DNA from: Artocarpus heterophyllus
Taxonomy: Eukaryota; Streptophyta; Magnoliopsida; Rosales; Moraceae
Length of the DNA stretch: 64,000 nucleotides
Direction of reading: 5' to 3'
NCBI GenBank assembly: GCA_025403435.1
Contig: CM046341.1
Location: 9,633,219 to 9,697,218, forward strand
Part shown: one piece after another, positions 38,051-49,625 of the stretch
How the letters are laid out: each line of letters begins with the position of its first letter
How positions within the stretch are numbered: position 1 is the first letter of the stretch
Made by a program: the position numbers and the translations under genes
Notes under the pieces: model-generated
What the model was told of the DNA's origin: nothing
Database searches by the model: none
The model's input: only the letters and a program-made list of their open reading frames with translations

Positions 38051-39779
38051 GTCCAGTACCGACTGTATGCAGATCGAGGCGATTCAAACAGCAACATCGG
38101 AGTCTAGAATGACGTTTTCAAGAATGTATGGTCTCCAGGGAAGCATTCCTAGAGCACTGCAGAGGATGCTTCGCAGACTGTAGATGCAGAGAGATACAAC
38201 GGATCTGCTTGCTTGGAGTTCAAGGTAAGTAGGAATCTCGCCTACAGTATGAACTGTTTTAGATGCTTTCATAGAAATTTATGAATGCATGATCAAGTGA
38301 TTGTTACACTGTTTATGTGAGAATGAGTTTTATAACGTTACAAGGTTGACGAAAAACCCATTAAGGGTTTTTAAATCATCATTTTTAAGGAAACGGCTAG
38401 AACGGAGTCGAACACTCCGATTTAGCATAATGTTATTAGATGGAAAATGTTCCGTGATACGTTAAGTAACGTAACGGTCATGTGAGATCAGAGATTTAAG
38501 AGGATGTTTTAAGTAAACGAGAGGTAACCGATGGGTTACAAAGTTAAAAGGAAATGTAACCCCGGTGGGTTACAAGGCTAATTGAAGGAAATGTAAACTG
38601 ATGGTTTATAAGGTTGAGTAAAAGAACGGTAGACCGAAGTATACAGTCAAGTTATGAAAAGGAATGAATGGTTAATGTTTACGTTTTATTATCAATCGAG
38701 TGGATTGATAATAAAGAAAGTTAATTAATGAGGTCGGCTATGTATGATCAGGACACAGAGGCCGACTAATAGAAGGAAAAGGAACGGAATAGAGAACGCT
38801 AGAATATAGTTCGGGTAAGTTTCAAACCTCACCTGCAGCATGAAGTAAATGATTTTTAAATGTTTATTTTTTATGATTTGCAAATGTGTTTGCAATTTTT
38901 ATGTAAATTGTTTTTAAAGTATGCTTGCATTATTTATGCAAAAGTTTTAAAGTTCAAGAAAAAGAATTGCAATGAAATTGCAACCGTTATGTTAAAGGTT
39001 TATTTGCATATTGATATGCATAACGTTATTTAAAGTTTAAGTTATGATTTTCAAAGTATTGAAAGTATATTTTACATTATGGACAATGCAAAATGTTTTA
39101 TAGTTTAAGTTATAAACTTTATGATGCATTTGTATGCAATGAGTTGCAATTGTGGTGCAATAAATTCCAAGAATACAAGTTATGACTTACAAAATGTATT
39201 TGCATTTATGATGTATTTATTAAGCAACAAGTTGCATTTATCATGCAACAAGTGTTAGGAATACAAGTTATGATGTGCAAATGTATTTGCATTTTATGAT
39301 GTATTTTGTAAGCAATATGTTGCATTTGTTATGCAATAGGTTTATGGTATAAGCTATGAATTGCAAGTGTATTGCATATGATGTGATGCATTTGAAATGC
39401 TCACTAAAGTTAATAAGAAGGTAATGTAAAGATAAAAAGAAAGTGTCGTACCAGCCTCTTTGTTATGAGGTAATGAAAGTAAAGTTAAAGTTTGACCTCA
39501 CTAAGGTGAGGTACAAAACTTCAATGTTTGATGGTCTCAAGTATTCCAAAGGGAAGCATCATGTTTATGATCTCATGATTAATGAGTTGTGTACGTACAC
39601 TAAAGTAAAGTAAGGAAAAGGAAGGTTAATAAAGATAAAGAAAGTTAAAGAACAAGAATAAGGTTGAGAAAGAAATGAATATTTAAGTTTATAGACTGTT
39701 CATAAATGCTCATAATTGAAGTTAATAATTGAGCATAAATGGAGTCATGCATTCTGATGTTACTTGAATGTTTTTTTAT

Positions 39780-40150
39780 GAAATGTTATATGTTATGTTT
39801 ATGGAAAACATTCTGAAAATGCTTACGATAAATGTTTATGAAGAACGTTTCATGTTTTTAAGAAACGGCTTATGAACGACGTTTTAAGAAAAACGTTCAA
39901 GAAATATTTTAAGAGAAAGGTTTTACATCCAAAGTTTATGAAAAACATTTCATGTTTTTAAGAAAAGTTTACGAATGACGTTTTAAGAAAAAAGTTTCAG
40001 ACATGTTTTATGAAAACGTTTTCAGAAATGTTCTATGAAAAACGTTTATGAAGAACGTTTTCAGAAATGTTTAAGGAAAACGTTTATGGAAATATTCATA
40101 AATGTTTATGGAAAACGTTCATGAAGAACGTTTCAGAGAAGGTTTTCATG
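39780..40150. repeat. GAAAACGTTT-type short repeats in the long solo LTR
   Basis: Short units of the form TTTATGAAGAACGTTTCA, TTTATGGAAAACGTTCAT, and GTTTTAAGAAAAACGTTC recur irregularly about a dozen times. AACGTT is itself palindromic. Confidence 0.65.
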
Positions 40151-40678
40151 AGAAAAGTTTTTTTTAAAAAGCATGTTTAAATGCTTTGTGAGAATATGTT
40201 TGAACTTGCTGAGCGAAAGCTCATTAAAGTTTTTCATGCTGTAGGTAATTTATGGGTGACCAATGGGACCCGTTAGAAGAAGCTGAGTGCTGCGGAGGAC
40301 AGATGCGAAGATTTGGGTATGGATACCATCACTGTTTGCTTCCGCTACGTAAAGAAACTGTTTCCATTGTTTAATATTGTGTTTTCAAAGTTTTAAAGAA
40401 AATTCAAGGTTTTAAGAATTGTATTCAAGTTTTAAGATACAGTTTACAACTGTTTTATGTAATGATAAAGTAAAGTTTTAAACTATGATTTAATAATTGT
40501 TTCTTATTAAGTTTTAAGAAACGATTTGAAATGATTTTCATCAGTTTTAAAGAACGTTTTAAAGGAAAAAAAAAAATTTACTACAGTATTTTCTTACTAA
40601 GTAAGTAAGATTACTGTTTATGAAACGACGTTTAAGTAAGTAAAGTGACTGCCCGAAAAGGCGGGTCGTCACAGGATC

Positions 40679-42590
40679 CATGTATCCTCTAGGAGTTAGA
40701 GGGAAACGACAGAAAGAAGAATATCACATCAAGTGTTGTTCAATTGCAATGGTGGATCTTCTATATGCTTTCATAACATGATGTCCCATTTAACTTTTGG
40801 CATTTTAATCTTTTAGACCTAAATTTTTAGTTTTAATATAAGAAAAATTTTACATGGCCCAAGATGAACAATTAAAATTTGCAATTATATTCTTTTATAA
40901 TAAAAATATATATCATATTTTTGATATAGTAGTATAATTAAATTCTAACTCCGCCATTGATGAAAAGCATGTGTTTAGCAAGAATCATAATTGGTGCACA
41001 ACAAAACAATCTTTCCCTATGCTGCCCCAAGAACTTCTCGAGAATGAAGGTGATATGGTTATTCAACATAGTATGCACGGCATGTCCCACATGCGCGAGG
41101 AGTACCTTTATTGAGCAAATTGTGTCTATGTATCCTCTAGAGGGAAGCGATAAAAAGAAGGATATCACATCAAGTATTGTTCAATGACAATGGTGGATCT
41201 TCTAAATGCTTTCATAACATATGTCCCATTCCCATTCAGCTTTTGACATTTTAATTTTTAGTTTTACTTTTATGATATAAGAAAAATTTTACATGTGCCG
41301 AAGACGAACAATTAAAATTTGTTGTTATATTCTTTCCTAATAAAAAATATCTTGTCTTTTTTTTTTTTTTTATACTGCAATCTAATTAAAAAATTCTAAT
41401 TCTACTGTCGGTGAAATGCATGTGTTTAGCGAGAACTATGATTGGTGCACAACAAAACAATCTTTCCCTATGGTGCCCCAAGAACTTCTCAAGAATGAAA
41501 ACGATATGGAGATTCAACATCGCATGCACGGCCTATCCCAAATGTGCGAGTAGTACCTTTTTTGAGCAAATTGGGTCCATGTATCTTTTAGGGGTTAGAG
41601 GGAAGCGAAAGAAAGAAGCATATCACCTCAAGTATTGTCCAATCGTAATGGTGGATCTTCTATATGCATTCATAACATGTGTCCCATTCAGCTTTTGAAA
41701 TTTTAATTTTTAGACCTATTTTTTGTTTTACCCTTATGATATAAGAAAAATTTTACATATGCCCAAGATGAACAATTAAAAATTGTAGTTATATTCTTTT
41801 CTAATAAAAAATATCTAGTTATCTTTTGTACAGTAGTATAATTAAATTCTAACTCCACCACCGGTGAAAAGCATGTGTTTAACAAGAACTATGATTAATG
41901 CACAACAAAACAATCTTTCTCTGTGGCTGCCCCAAGAACTTCTTGAGAGTGAAGGCAATATAAATATTCAACAGAACATGTGTGACATGTCCCACATGCA
42001 CAAGGAGTACCTCTATTGAGAAAATTGGGTCCATGTATCCTCTAGGGGTTAGAGGGAAGTGACAGAACGAAGGATATCATATGATGTATTGTTCAATCAC
42101 AATGATGGATCTTCTATATGCTTTCATAACATGTGTACCATTCAACTTTTGACATTTTAATTTTTATACCTAAATTTTTTGTTTTACCCTTATGATATGA
42201 GAAAAATCTTACATGGCCCAAGACAAACAATTAAAATTTGCAGTTATATCCTTTTCTAATAAAAATATCTTGTAGTTTTTATGCAGTAGTCTAATTGAAA
42301 AATTTTAACTCTGACACCGGTGAAAAGTATGTGTTTAGCAAGAACTATGATTAGTGAACAACAATATAATCTTTCCCTATAGTGCCCCATGAACTTCTCA
42401 AGAATGAGGCCATATGGATATTCAACATAGCATGCGCTGCATGTCCCAAATATGCAAGGAGTACCTTTGTTGAGCAAACTAGGTCCATCTATCATCTAAG
42501 GTAGAGGGAAGTGACAAAAAGAAGAATATCACATCAAGTATTGTTCAATTGCAATGGTGGATTTTCTATCCGCTTTCATAACATTGCAAG
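40679..42590. repeat. ~450-bp tandem repeat array, right part
   Basis: About four copies. The anchor GCATGTGTTTAGCAAGAA or a close variant occurs at 40967, 41418, 41871 and 42328, spacing 451, 453 and 457 bp. Removing the solo LTR and one GGATC (3912 bp) restores a 444-bp spacing across the insertion. Several copies keep open stretches of 75-95 codons on one strand or the other, differing from copy to copy. No known domain was recognised. Confidence 0.88.
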
Positions 42591-44215
42591 GTGAACTTTC
42601 AATAGCGGGAGCGCATAAAGAGTAAAGGCTGTGGAAACTTTCCGAATTTATCTTTTAAAACAATTTTTCAAACTTGTGATTATCCAAATGGTACCTGCAG
42701 AGTTGCCAACGCGGTACTCCAACAATTGAAAGTTGAAAAATAAAAATAAAATAGAAATGGGCTAAATATGTGAAGTGGACTTTTGGCACACCAGAGAGTA
42801 GACGGAAGAGAAACAAATAATTTAGGGTTTTCATTAAAGGAGAGAGGAGAGAGGAGAGAGGCTAGAGGGAACCAAAGAGAAAATTGTAAAGTTTCTTGCT
42901 TAAGTGACATCTATAAATGGATGAACGTAAAAGGCCTCATTAATCGTTGAATGAACCACCTTATAAAAAGGGAACTCATAATTTTATCTTTTGTTTTCCA
43001 TATGTTTTTCTCAACAGCAAACCATTTCTCTCTTCATTTATTATAAAAAAAATTTTTGAACTATGTCACTTATATCAATATGTTCTTTACACCTATTATA
43101 TATTTTGAACTATAATTTTTTTTTTCATATTCACCACTTAACTTTGAACGAGTTGTTTAGATGAAGTAACAACGAAAAATTTGTAAGTTTCTTTTAACCC
43201 TTAACAAATCAAATTATGGTGGGTTTCATTCTCCTGTTTTTCTTCCATATATCATGTTTCTAAATAGCTTCTCCGTGAATAGAATATATGAGAGATTAGT
43301 ATGCAATTAATTCATTTGAAGCGAATGATATTTATATTAATTCATAAGTACATATCTAATCTTAAATTACATGAAAACTCAACAACTTTAACCAAAAAAT
43401 AATACATTTCAAAGTTTAAGGGGTGAATTTAAAAAATATTATATTATAATTGTATTATGACATCTCATTTCAAAAACTTAAAATAATATTTATTTGATTT
43501 TAACATGCTTTTCATCAAATGAAGTATCATAATATGATTGATTAGACACCATTTGAGATACCAAAATTTAGACAGAGGATTTAAATTCATTAGGGAGATA
43601 GAAAGAGATGAAGAAAATATCGGGTAATAAAATGTGAGATATTAAATTACTTAGTTAAATATTATGTCAATTAAATAAATAATGCAAAATGGATCAATGC
43701 CATTATGGATGTCCCCTTAGGTCATCCACAAGTCAAACATATCTAAAAAAAATCGATGAAATTGAACGTTTGTTAATGTGGGTGAACAATGAAGGGATAT
43801 TGGTCAAAGAAATATATATGGCCGGATAAGTAGCTAGACTAATAGTTGGTTTTGTATTTTTCTTTTTGCACTGTTAGTTGGTTTTATACTTGTTGCTATC
43901 TGGAAACCTAATTTCACCTTTTATTTTCTTTTATTTTCTATAGTTGTGTAATTCTGTCTTTTTTTTGGCGAAACTAAACGAAAGGTCCAAAATGAAAGAC
44001 ATAAAATAGTTTAAGGGAATGATAGTCATCTTTCAAAGTTTGAAAGACACCTTGTACCAAGGTCAAAGTTAAAGTGACAACACGTTGTACAAAGGTCGAA
44101 GTTAAGAGACAACACGTTGTACAAAGTAAAAAGTTATAAAGAGACACATTTAAGGCTTGACAAGATTTATGGAAGATTTTACAGTGGAAGGGATGCCCTA
44201 ACCAAATTACTCATT
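42591..44215. other. Intergenic, nothing clearly recognised
   Basis: A stretch at 42660-42920 read on minus looks leader-like (CTCTCTCCTCTCTCC then AAAACCCTAAATT), with a donor-like CTGCAG/GTACC at 42693, but no exon set follows. 43000-44215 is AT-rich without features. Confidence 0.4.
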
Positions 44216-44218
44216 AAG

Positions 44219-44850
44219 TAGAGCTGATAATATTGGTTATGATACACCAATACCACTCAAAAAACATGAATTTCATAGGGTTATGATTCGAGAAAAGGGG
44301 TGTGAGTCAAATTTGGGTTAACTTGAAATTGACACGAAAAGAACGAATAAATTAGAGCTGAAACTGCTTAACCCGAACAGGACACGAAACTCATAAAAGA
44401 GATTTTCAAAATATATTGCACATAACATATTTTAGAGTTTTTTATAAACTTGTGATCTTATGATAGTTATTGCACATAACATATTTTAGAGTTTTTTATA
44501 AACTTGTGATCTTATGATAGTTGTTCTCTTAAAATTATACTTTTATTCTTTTAATATTTGTGGATATTATCATATTTAAACAGGTTATGGCTTTTTAGTT
44601 CTTTATAATATGTAAAAAAACTCAATAAAAGTATAAAATTATCTTGTGAATTTCAAGTTCACTTGTCAATTCGTGTTACGGTTCAATTTCAAGTCATGTC
44701 GTGTCAACTTATAAAGTAGTTATGTTGTGTTCGTATTATGGTTTTCGAAAAAATTCATGTCACAGGATGAGTTTGGGTTTGATTGAAAATAATTATAAGA
44801 AAGAAACGACCAAAACATGACAGATGACACGAATTGCCACTCCTATTATT
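44219..44850. mobile_element. Possible hAT-like non-autonomous element
   Basis: The left end GAGCTGATAATATTGGTTATGA and the reverse complement of the right end GGAGTGGCAATTCGTGTCAT are similar. The interior has the word set ACACGAA, TGGGTTAACTTGAAATTGAC and GTCATGTCGTGTCAACTTAT, common to a widespread plant small-transposon type. A perfect 54-bp tandem duplication lies inside (44416-44523). No transposase; target duplication not resolved. Confidence 0.45.
44416..44523. repeat. 54-bp tandem duplication, essentially perfect
   Basis: Units 44416-44469 and 44470-44523, each starting TTGCACATAACATATTTTAG, differ only at the last base. The near-identity implies a recent event. Confidence 0.92.
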
Positions 44851-45396
44851 AGGATTATTGATTGAAATTGTGAACTTTAAGTCAGATGGTCTATATTGTC
44901 TAAGATTGGATATCGAGAGAGGACTTTTTTTGTCACCAGTGTTCTCCAATTTAAAGTCATAAAACACAGGTTGGTGTCATATATGGTAGGGTGCCCCCAA
45001 CTATAGAATTTCTAAAAAGTTATTCTCAATTGACAAACAAAATATAAACTCAAAAATTAAGCATTGCCTTAAAGAATCCATGATGAAAACACAAATATAA
45101 TCACAAATCTCACACAAGTTATACACAACTAAATTAACTACAAATTCTCACACATATACGAGTGATACACAACAAATTCTCACACGAAGTTATCAAATTA
45201 AACTCCCTGTACACTTTCACACACTTTTTTTGGTACAACTATTCTTTAATTTTGTTTTACCCAACAGGAAACCCACACAGGAAAGAAATTAAAAAAGAAG
45301 CCAAACCCACATGCTTAGCATATACTGTTTCCTGTTTTCCATCACCAAAATTGAAATATAATAATAATATTGTTTCCCGTTTTCCATCATCAAAAT

Positions 45397-45400
<4 letters not shown>
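44851..45400. other. Intergenic, 3' side of the DUF761 gene
   Basis: No gene seen. The short words CACAAATTCTCACAC repeat around 45130-45190. Confidence 0.5.

Positions 45401-45436
<36 letters not shown>
45401..45436. repeat. (TAA)n microsatellite
   Basis: About twelve AAT/TAA units, 24 bases past the stop codon of the minus-strand DUF761 gene, so probably in its 3' untranslated region. Confidence 0.9.
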
Positions 45437-45459
45437 GAAATTAAAGAGACATAACTGAT

Positions 45460-46143
45460 TCAGGAACTTCGAGCCAACATATCCTCGAAATCTTCAATTG
45501 ACTTCTCCTTCTGAAGCCTCATGTCTTGCCTCACCTTGTAGATGAACTCCTCAGCCCTCTCATCCACACACCGCAGCTGTGGCGACGCCGCCACCACCGC
45601 GTTCCACGCGTCCTCAACACTGTAAATACTCTTACTTCTCCGCAAATCATCCCCCTTATGATCATCACGATCAAAATTTTCATTATCTTCAACCACTCTT
45701 TCATCTTCATTAATATTATTATTATTCTTCTTCTTCTCAGCGCTCGTCCCTGCCTCTGCATGCATGCTATTATAATCACGTAGAATAATATTCTTATTTT
45801 TTGTACTACTAGTAATGGTAGTGCCCTCAAAGAGCTCGTCTATGTGTATAGCCGCAAAGCTCTTGTAAAGAGGTGTTTTGTTGTTTTTTTGGTGGTAACA
45901 TTGGTGGCTATAATACTGGTTGGTGTTGGGATAACGCCGGCAAGAGTTCGATATGGGACGGAGCTTGGAAGGAAGGAAGGAACGCAAGGAAATGAGAAGG
46001 CGATGGGTGGTGGCTTTGATGGAGTTTGGGAGGGTGTTTTTGAGAAATTTTTTGAGTTGTGGTTGTGTTTTGGTTATGAAGCTCTTCCACGCCTTCTTAG
46101 CGGGTGAAAGCTTCTTATAAATCGCTAGCCTCCAGCGGGACAT
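45460..46143 (-). CDS. DUF761 (cotton fibre protein-like) family protein
   Basis: A single exon of 227 aa. The protein starts MSRWRLAIYKKLSPAKKAWK, a Lys/Arg-rich amphipathic region. It has a basic middle, an Asn/Glu/Asp-rich low-complexity segment (about residues 138-165), then SVEDAWNAVVAASP and the conserved C-terminal DUF761 block VDERAEEFIYKVRQDMRLQK with EKSIEDFEDMLARSS at the very end. The block and its place at the C-terminus are typical of the family; biochemical function is unknown and I do not assign one. There is no signal peptide or clear membrane span. The ATG at 46143 lies ~100 bp below a TATA-like run. No lesion is seen. Confidence 0.9.
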   Translation of the reverse strand: MSRWRLAIYKKLSPAKKAWKSFITKTQPQLKKFLKNTLPNSIKATTHRLLISLRSFLPSKLRPISNSCRRYPNTNQYYSHQCYHQKNNKTPLYKSFAAIHIDELFEGTTITSSTKNKNIILRDYNSMHAEAGTSAEKKKNNNNINEDERVVEDNENFDRDDHKGDDLRRSKSIYSVEDAWNAVVAASPQLRCVDERAEEFIYKVRQDMRLQKEKSIEDFEDMLARSS

Positions 46144-46240
46144 TAATCAAAGAGATGGGTTTTGTTCAAATTCTTGTTTGGATGAAGAGAAAAGAGAGTT
46201 TTGGAGTTTTGAAGAAAGATTGTGCTGAGAGTTTTGATGT

Positions 46241-46260
46241 GTATATATAAATATATATTT
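46241..46260 (-). promoter_or_regulatory. TATA region of the DUF761 gene
   Basis: On the minus strand TATATATTTATATATAC spans 46241-46260, about 100 bases before the start codon, a usual TATA position. Confidence 0.5.
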
Positions 46261-46263
46261 GTT

Positions 46264-49235
46264 TCCTTCAATTAAGCGTGAGAATATAGATTTCTTGATT
46301 CCCACTTGTAACATATGTACAAATTATATAAATATTTTTGAATTAAATAAAAAAGAAAAAAGATAAAGTGAGAGATTAGCTTGGTGAGAGGGAAGGGCAA
46401 ATTAGTAATTTTGAATTAATTAATTATTAGGTTTTTTGTAGGTCTAAGAAAGTCAGTTGATAACTTTCGGCAGTTGGGAGGCCCCAGGATGGAAGACAAG
46501 GAAACTTGGGTTTTAAGTTTTTGGTGACGAGAGAGAAATTATGTCCTATATTTTGGTGGTGGGGGTCCAATTGATTCCCATATAGTGAATTGTACCCTTC
46601 TTTTATCCATGTATATGGAACAGTAATTCTTAAAAAAAATGAGAGAAGAAAGTTAAAAAAAAAAAAAGAAAAGAAAAAAAAAAGAAAAAAGAAAACCAGC
46701 AGACATGAACTGACCATTATTGAGCTTAAAAAAAAAAAAAAAAAAAGGAGACGAGCTACCATATATCACTAGACTTTAATTTACTAACCAAATATATACC
46801 TAATTTATGGTCAAAGGGCCCAAAAAAAAAAAGGATTATATGGAGAAATAATTTCTTATCTTTTGCTTTAGGAAATTATTGTGTCAACATGACTAACAAA
46901 ATTATTTCAGTTGACAAGGCATTCTTCTGTTACATCAAGATTTGAAATCTGTTGTCCTAAAAGTCGGTCTTCTTTGTTGTGTTACTAATCGATCTTCTGC
47001 ACATCAACCGAATTTTTACTTTGAAAAACTGTTCTGTTAGTTTGAAGATTTTAAATTTAGATGATGTGTAGAGATCATGTTAGATCGTACTCTTAGGACA
47101 ACGAAGTTCAACACTGTTTCAATTGGAAGTTAGTACTTATTCAACTTGATTATTTATCCTTGTGGCTTCCATTCAAACGATCTAGACAACTTTATTTGGG
47201 CAATTTGTGTGGACTATATGGTTGGCAAGTTAGTTGGCTTTCCAACTTGTAAAGATATCCAAGGAATAGAACTTTTTCCACTTTTGATTTTTCTTTTCTC
47301 CCATCTCAAAAGCTATGGCGCCTGTTCTATTACTCGCTTTCCAGATCATTTTAATTTTTAAATAAAAAGAGGCATTACTGCAAAAAAAAAAAAAATGAAT
47401 TTCTCAAGAGAATTTAAAGCGTTCTTTCATTTTCTCTCTTTCTCTGTATTTCCTGTTTAGCAGCTTTCTCGGACGTTAAATATAAGTACTGCAGACGTAC
47501 ATATTTGTGAGCATTCTAATCCTAACATGCATTGTGTTTAGGAACAAATTTCTAACACTAAATTTTAACTATTATAATGTAAAGTAAAAATATGTTACAA
47601 TATAAAGCTTTCACGTGCAACAAGATTTAAATTCTAATTTGAGTTGTAACTTAGTTTCCAAATATTCTGATCGGTGAATTCATCAGATATAATTGTTTTT
47701 TATACATCAATTTCTGCTCTTTCTCCTACACGTATAGGTATACATAAAGGGTCAGTATTGGGTACTTGGGAACAACTCCATGTCTCATCCGTAACTCTAT
47801 AGAGTTTCTTGTGGATGCTAATTGTAGGGTCCTCGAAATTCTATCTCAAGAGGTTAACTTAATAAGAGAAATGACGTCATAGTCTTTTTAAACTCATTCT
47901 CAATTTCATATTTAGTTGATGTGAGTTTATTCACACGTTTAAATACTATACATATAATTTATCAAGATATATATATATATACTCTTATGGAATGTATTTA
48001 AAGAGATTTTTTATATAAGTACGTGCTGCTGAAAAAATAATCTATTGATAAATATCTATATTTTAACTTTTAAATTCAAAAAAAAAAATATGATTTTCAT
48101 CATTCATCATATTTAATGGGTTGAAAGTGTCCAATACGAGTAAAAACACTCATTAAAGGAAAAGACCCTGCATTAAATTAACGATTTAATGAATAATGAT
48201 TTACTGAAAAGGTTGCCATATTGAAATCTGCAACGTACGCCTCAATAAAAAGACAGTTTTACGGCGGTATAGTACTGACAAGTGCATCTGTCATGCACAT
48301 ATAAAAGATCTTGGCACTCTCCAACGATAAATAATCGAGCAACTTAAATGCAATCAATCCATAAGTTTCTTGTAAATTGCAAATTAATTAGGTTCTTTCT
48401 AGAGGAAGACAAACGAAAGCGAGATAATTAATTATAAATCTTAAAAAGAAGGTAACATGCATAATCTTGGAGCCACCTTTTACTCTCAGATGGACAATAT
48501 ATCTTGAAGATGTATATGAAAAAATAAATAGAATGAAAAACAAACTAAAAGCTAAAAATTAGAGAAAAATTAAAGCTAGAAATAGAATGTATGTGCTCGC
48601 ATGCTTAGCTATGCTTGCGCTATAAAGTTTTAGTATGCTTTTTCGTGCTCATTATTTTCCTTGAAAAGAGTATATTGAGAAAAGTACTGAGCACATGCCC
48701 AATACACCACTTTTGGGATTCAGCAAATAAAAAAAAAGGAATTTGATTTAGAAATTAAGTACTAATGACTTCTAATTAACCGCCAATATTCAGAATTGAT
48801 TACATTTTCCGCAGGTCAACATTTCGCTGGCTTTGCTATATATCATACTTATTGAAGGTTTTAAAGAAATATACATGTCAGCTGATCAAATAACAACTTA
48901 TAATAATAATAATAATAGTTAATTACGTACTATTGTAGTTGCAGGAATAATCTACTATATAGTAATTCATTAATTCTTTTCTCAACTGTTAAGTGTTCTA
49001 ATTCTTATATTCTAAGTTCAATCTATATATATATGTATAAACTTCTCTTTGCCATTTGGATCAGAGAATTTAAGGAGGAAATCGGAAATTACAATCACAC
49101 ACACACATATATAAAACATGAAATAACGGTGATGGAAATTTGAATTAAAAACGGTCAGTTTCCATATTTATGGATATGGTTCTCACACATTCAAATACAA
49201 TTTCATATCATACATACATACACATATTTGTATAA

Positions 49236-49266
<31 letters not shown>
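46264..49266. other. Intergenic, nothing clearly recognised
   Basis: A-rich tracts at 46655-46745 and 47380-47395. AT-rich elsewhere. A TA run at 49233-49260 adjoins the copia insertion point. No gene or RNA seen. Confidence 0.5.
49233..49260. repeat. (TA)n microsatellite beside the copia insertion
   Basis: About 12 TA units, ending 12 bases before the 5' LTR. Confidence 0.85.
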
Positions 49267-49271
49267 TGTGA

Positions 49272-49516
49272 TTTTAGAGATAATAGTTTGTTACAAATCT
49301 GTTATAAATATAGTTACACATCAATTAGTTTGCTAGACAGCTTGTTAGACAATTTGTTAGAAGACCTTGAGTCACCAAACTGTAATTTAATTCTTCTTTG
49401 GTTTTACTTGTATAAAAGGACTTGACTCTTGTACTCAGAACAGAGTAATAAAACATAACTTTTCCTCTCTCTGGAACTTCTTTGTTTCTTCGTTTTTCCC
49501 TCTCTAGATTTCAACA
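49272..49516 (+). repeat. 5' LTR of the copia element
   Basis: 245 bp, TTTTAGAGATAATAG to TTTCAACA. It contains a TATA box TATAAAAGG (49411-49419) and AATAAAA (49447) for transcript start and end. Confidence 0.95.
49411..49419 (+). promoter_or_regulatory. TATA box in the copia 5' LTR
   Basis: TATAAAAGG, at the usual place inside the LTR about 105 bp before its end. The same word is conserved in the 3' LTR (54131). Confidence 0.7.
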
Positions 49517-49530
49517 TGGTATCAGCTTGA
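49517..49530 (+). promoter_or_regulatory. Primer-binding site of the copia element
   Basis: TGGTATCAGC directly abuts the LTR end, matching the 3' end of initiator tRNA-Met for the first ten bases; the typical AG after TGGTATCAG is absent. Confidence 0.75.
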
Positions 49531-49625
49531 TTCTTCGCTGCTCACTCTCGTCCTCGATCGTTCGCCTTTCTTCGTGCTTGATTCAGTCGCTCTTTCTCCC
49601 GATTTGTTTCCCTCCATCAACATTC

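Larger units (their letters stand above)
36767..40673 (+). mobile_element. Very long solo LTR, gypsy chromovirus type, inside the tandem array
   Basis: A 3907-bp unit starts TGTAACACCGAG and ends GGGTCGTCACA. It is flanked by a perfect 5-bp duplication GGATC (36762-36766 and 40674-40678). It has a CT-rich leader (36975-37020), a GC-rich block (37030-38050), donor-like TTCAAG/GTAAGT (38224/38225), a second TTCGG/GTAAGT (38814), an A/T-rich part with many GAAAACGTTT words (39780-40150), and GCTGAGCGAAAGCTCATT near the 3' end. Open stretches on both strands of the GC-rich block have no domain and are composition artefacts. Chromovirus type is inferred from shared LTR motifs. Confidence 0.85.

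Noticed and set aside
40938..42495. Open stretches of 75-95 codons in the ~450-bp tandem repeats
   Set aside because: They occur on opposite strands in different copies and are broken in others. A resemblance to a membrane transporter segment was considered but no signature motif is present.
42660..42920. Possible first exon on the minus strand (leader-like sequence and donor)
   Set aside because: No following exon or protein homology was found; the open frame is unrecognisable.
46427..46772. Open frames rich in Phe or Lys
   Set aside because: They are translations of poly-A/poly-T tracts.
49482..49625. Upstream extension of the gag frame
   Set aside because: It runs back into the 5' LTR and primer-binding site. 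The ATG at 49626 fits the usual Gag start.
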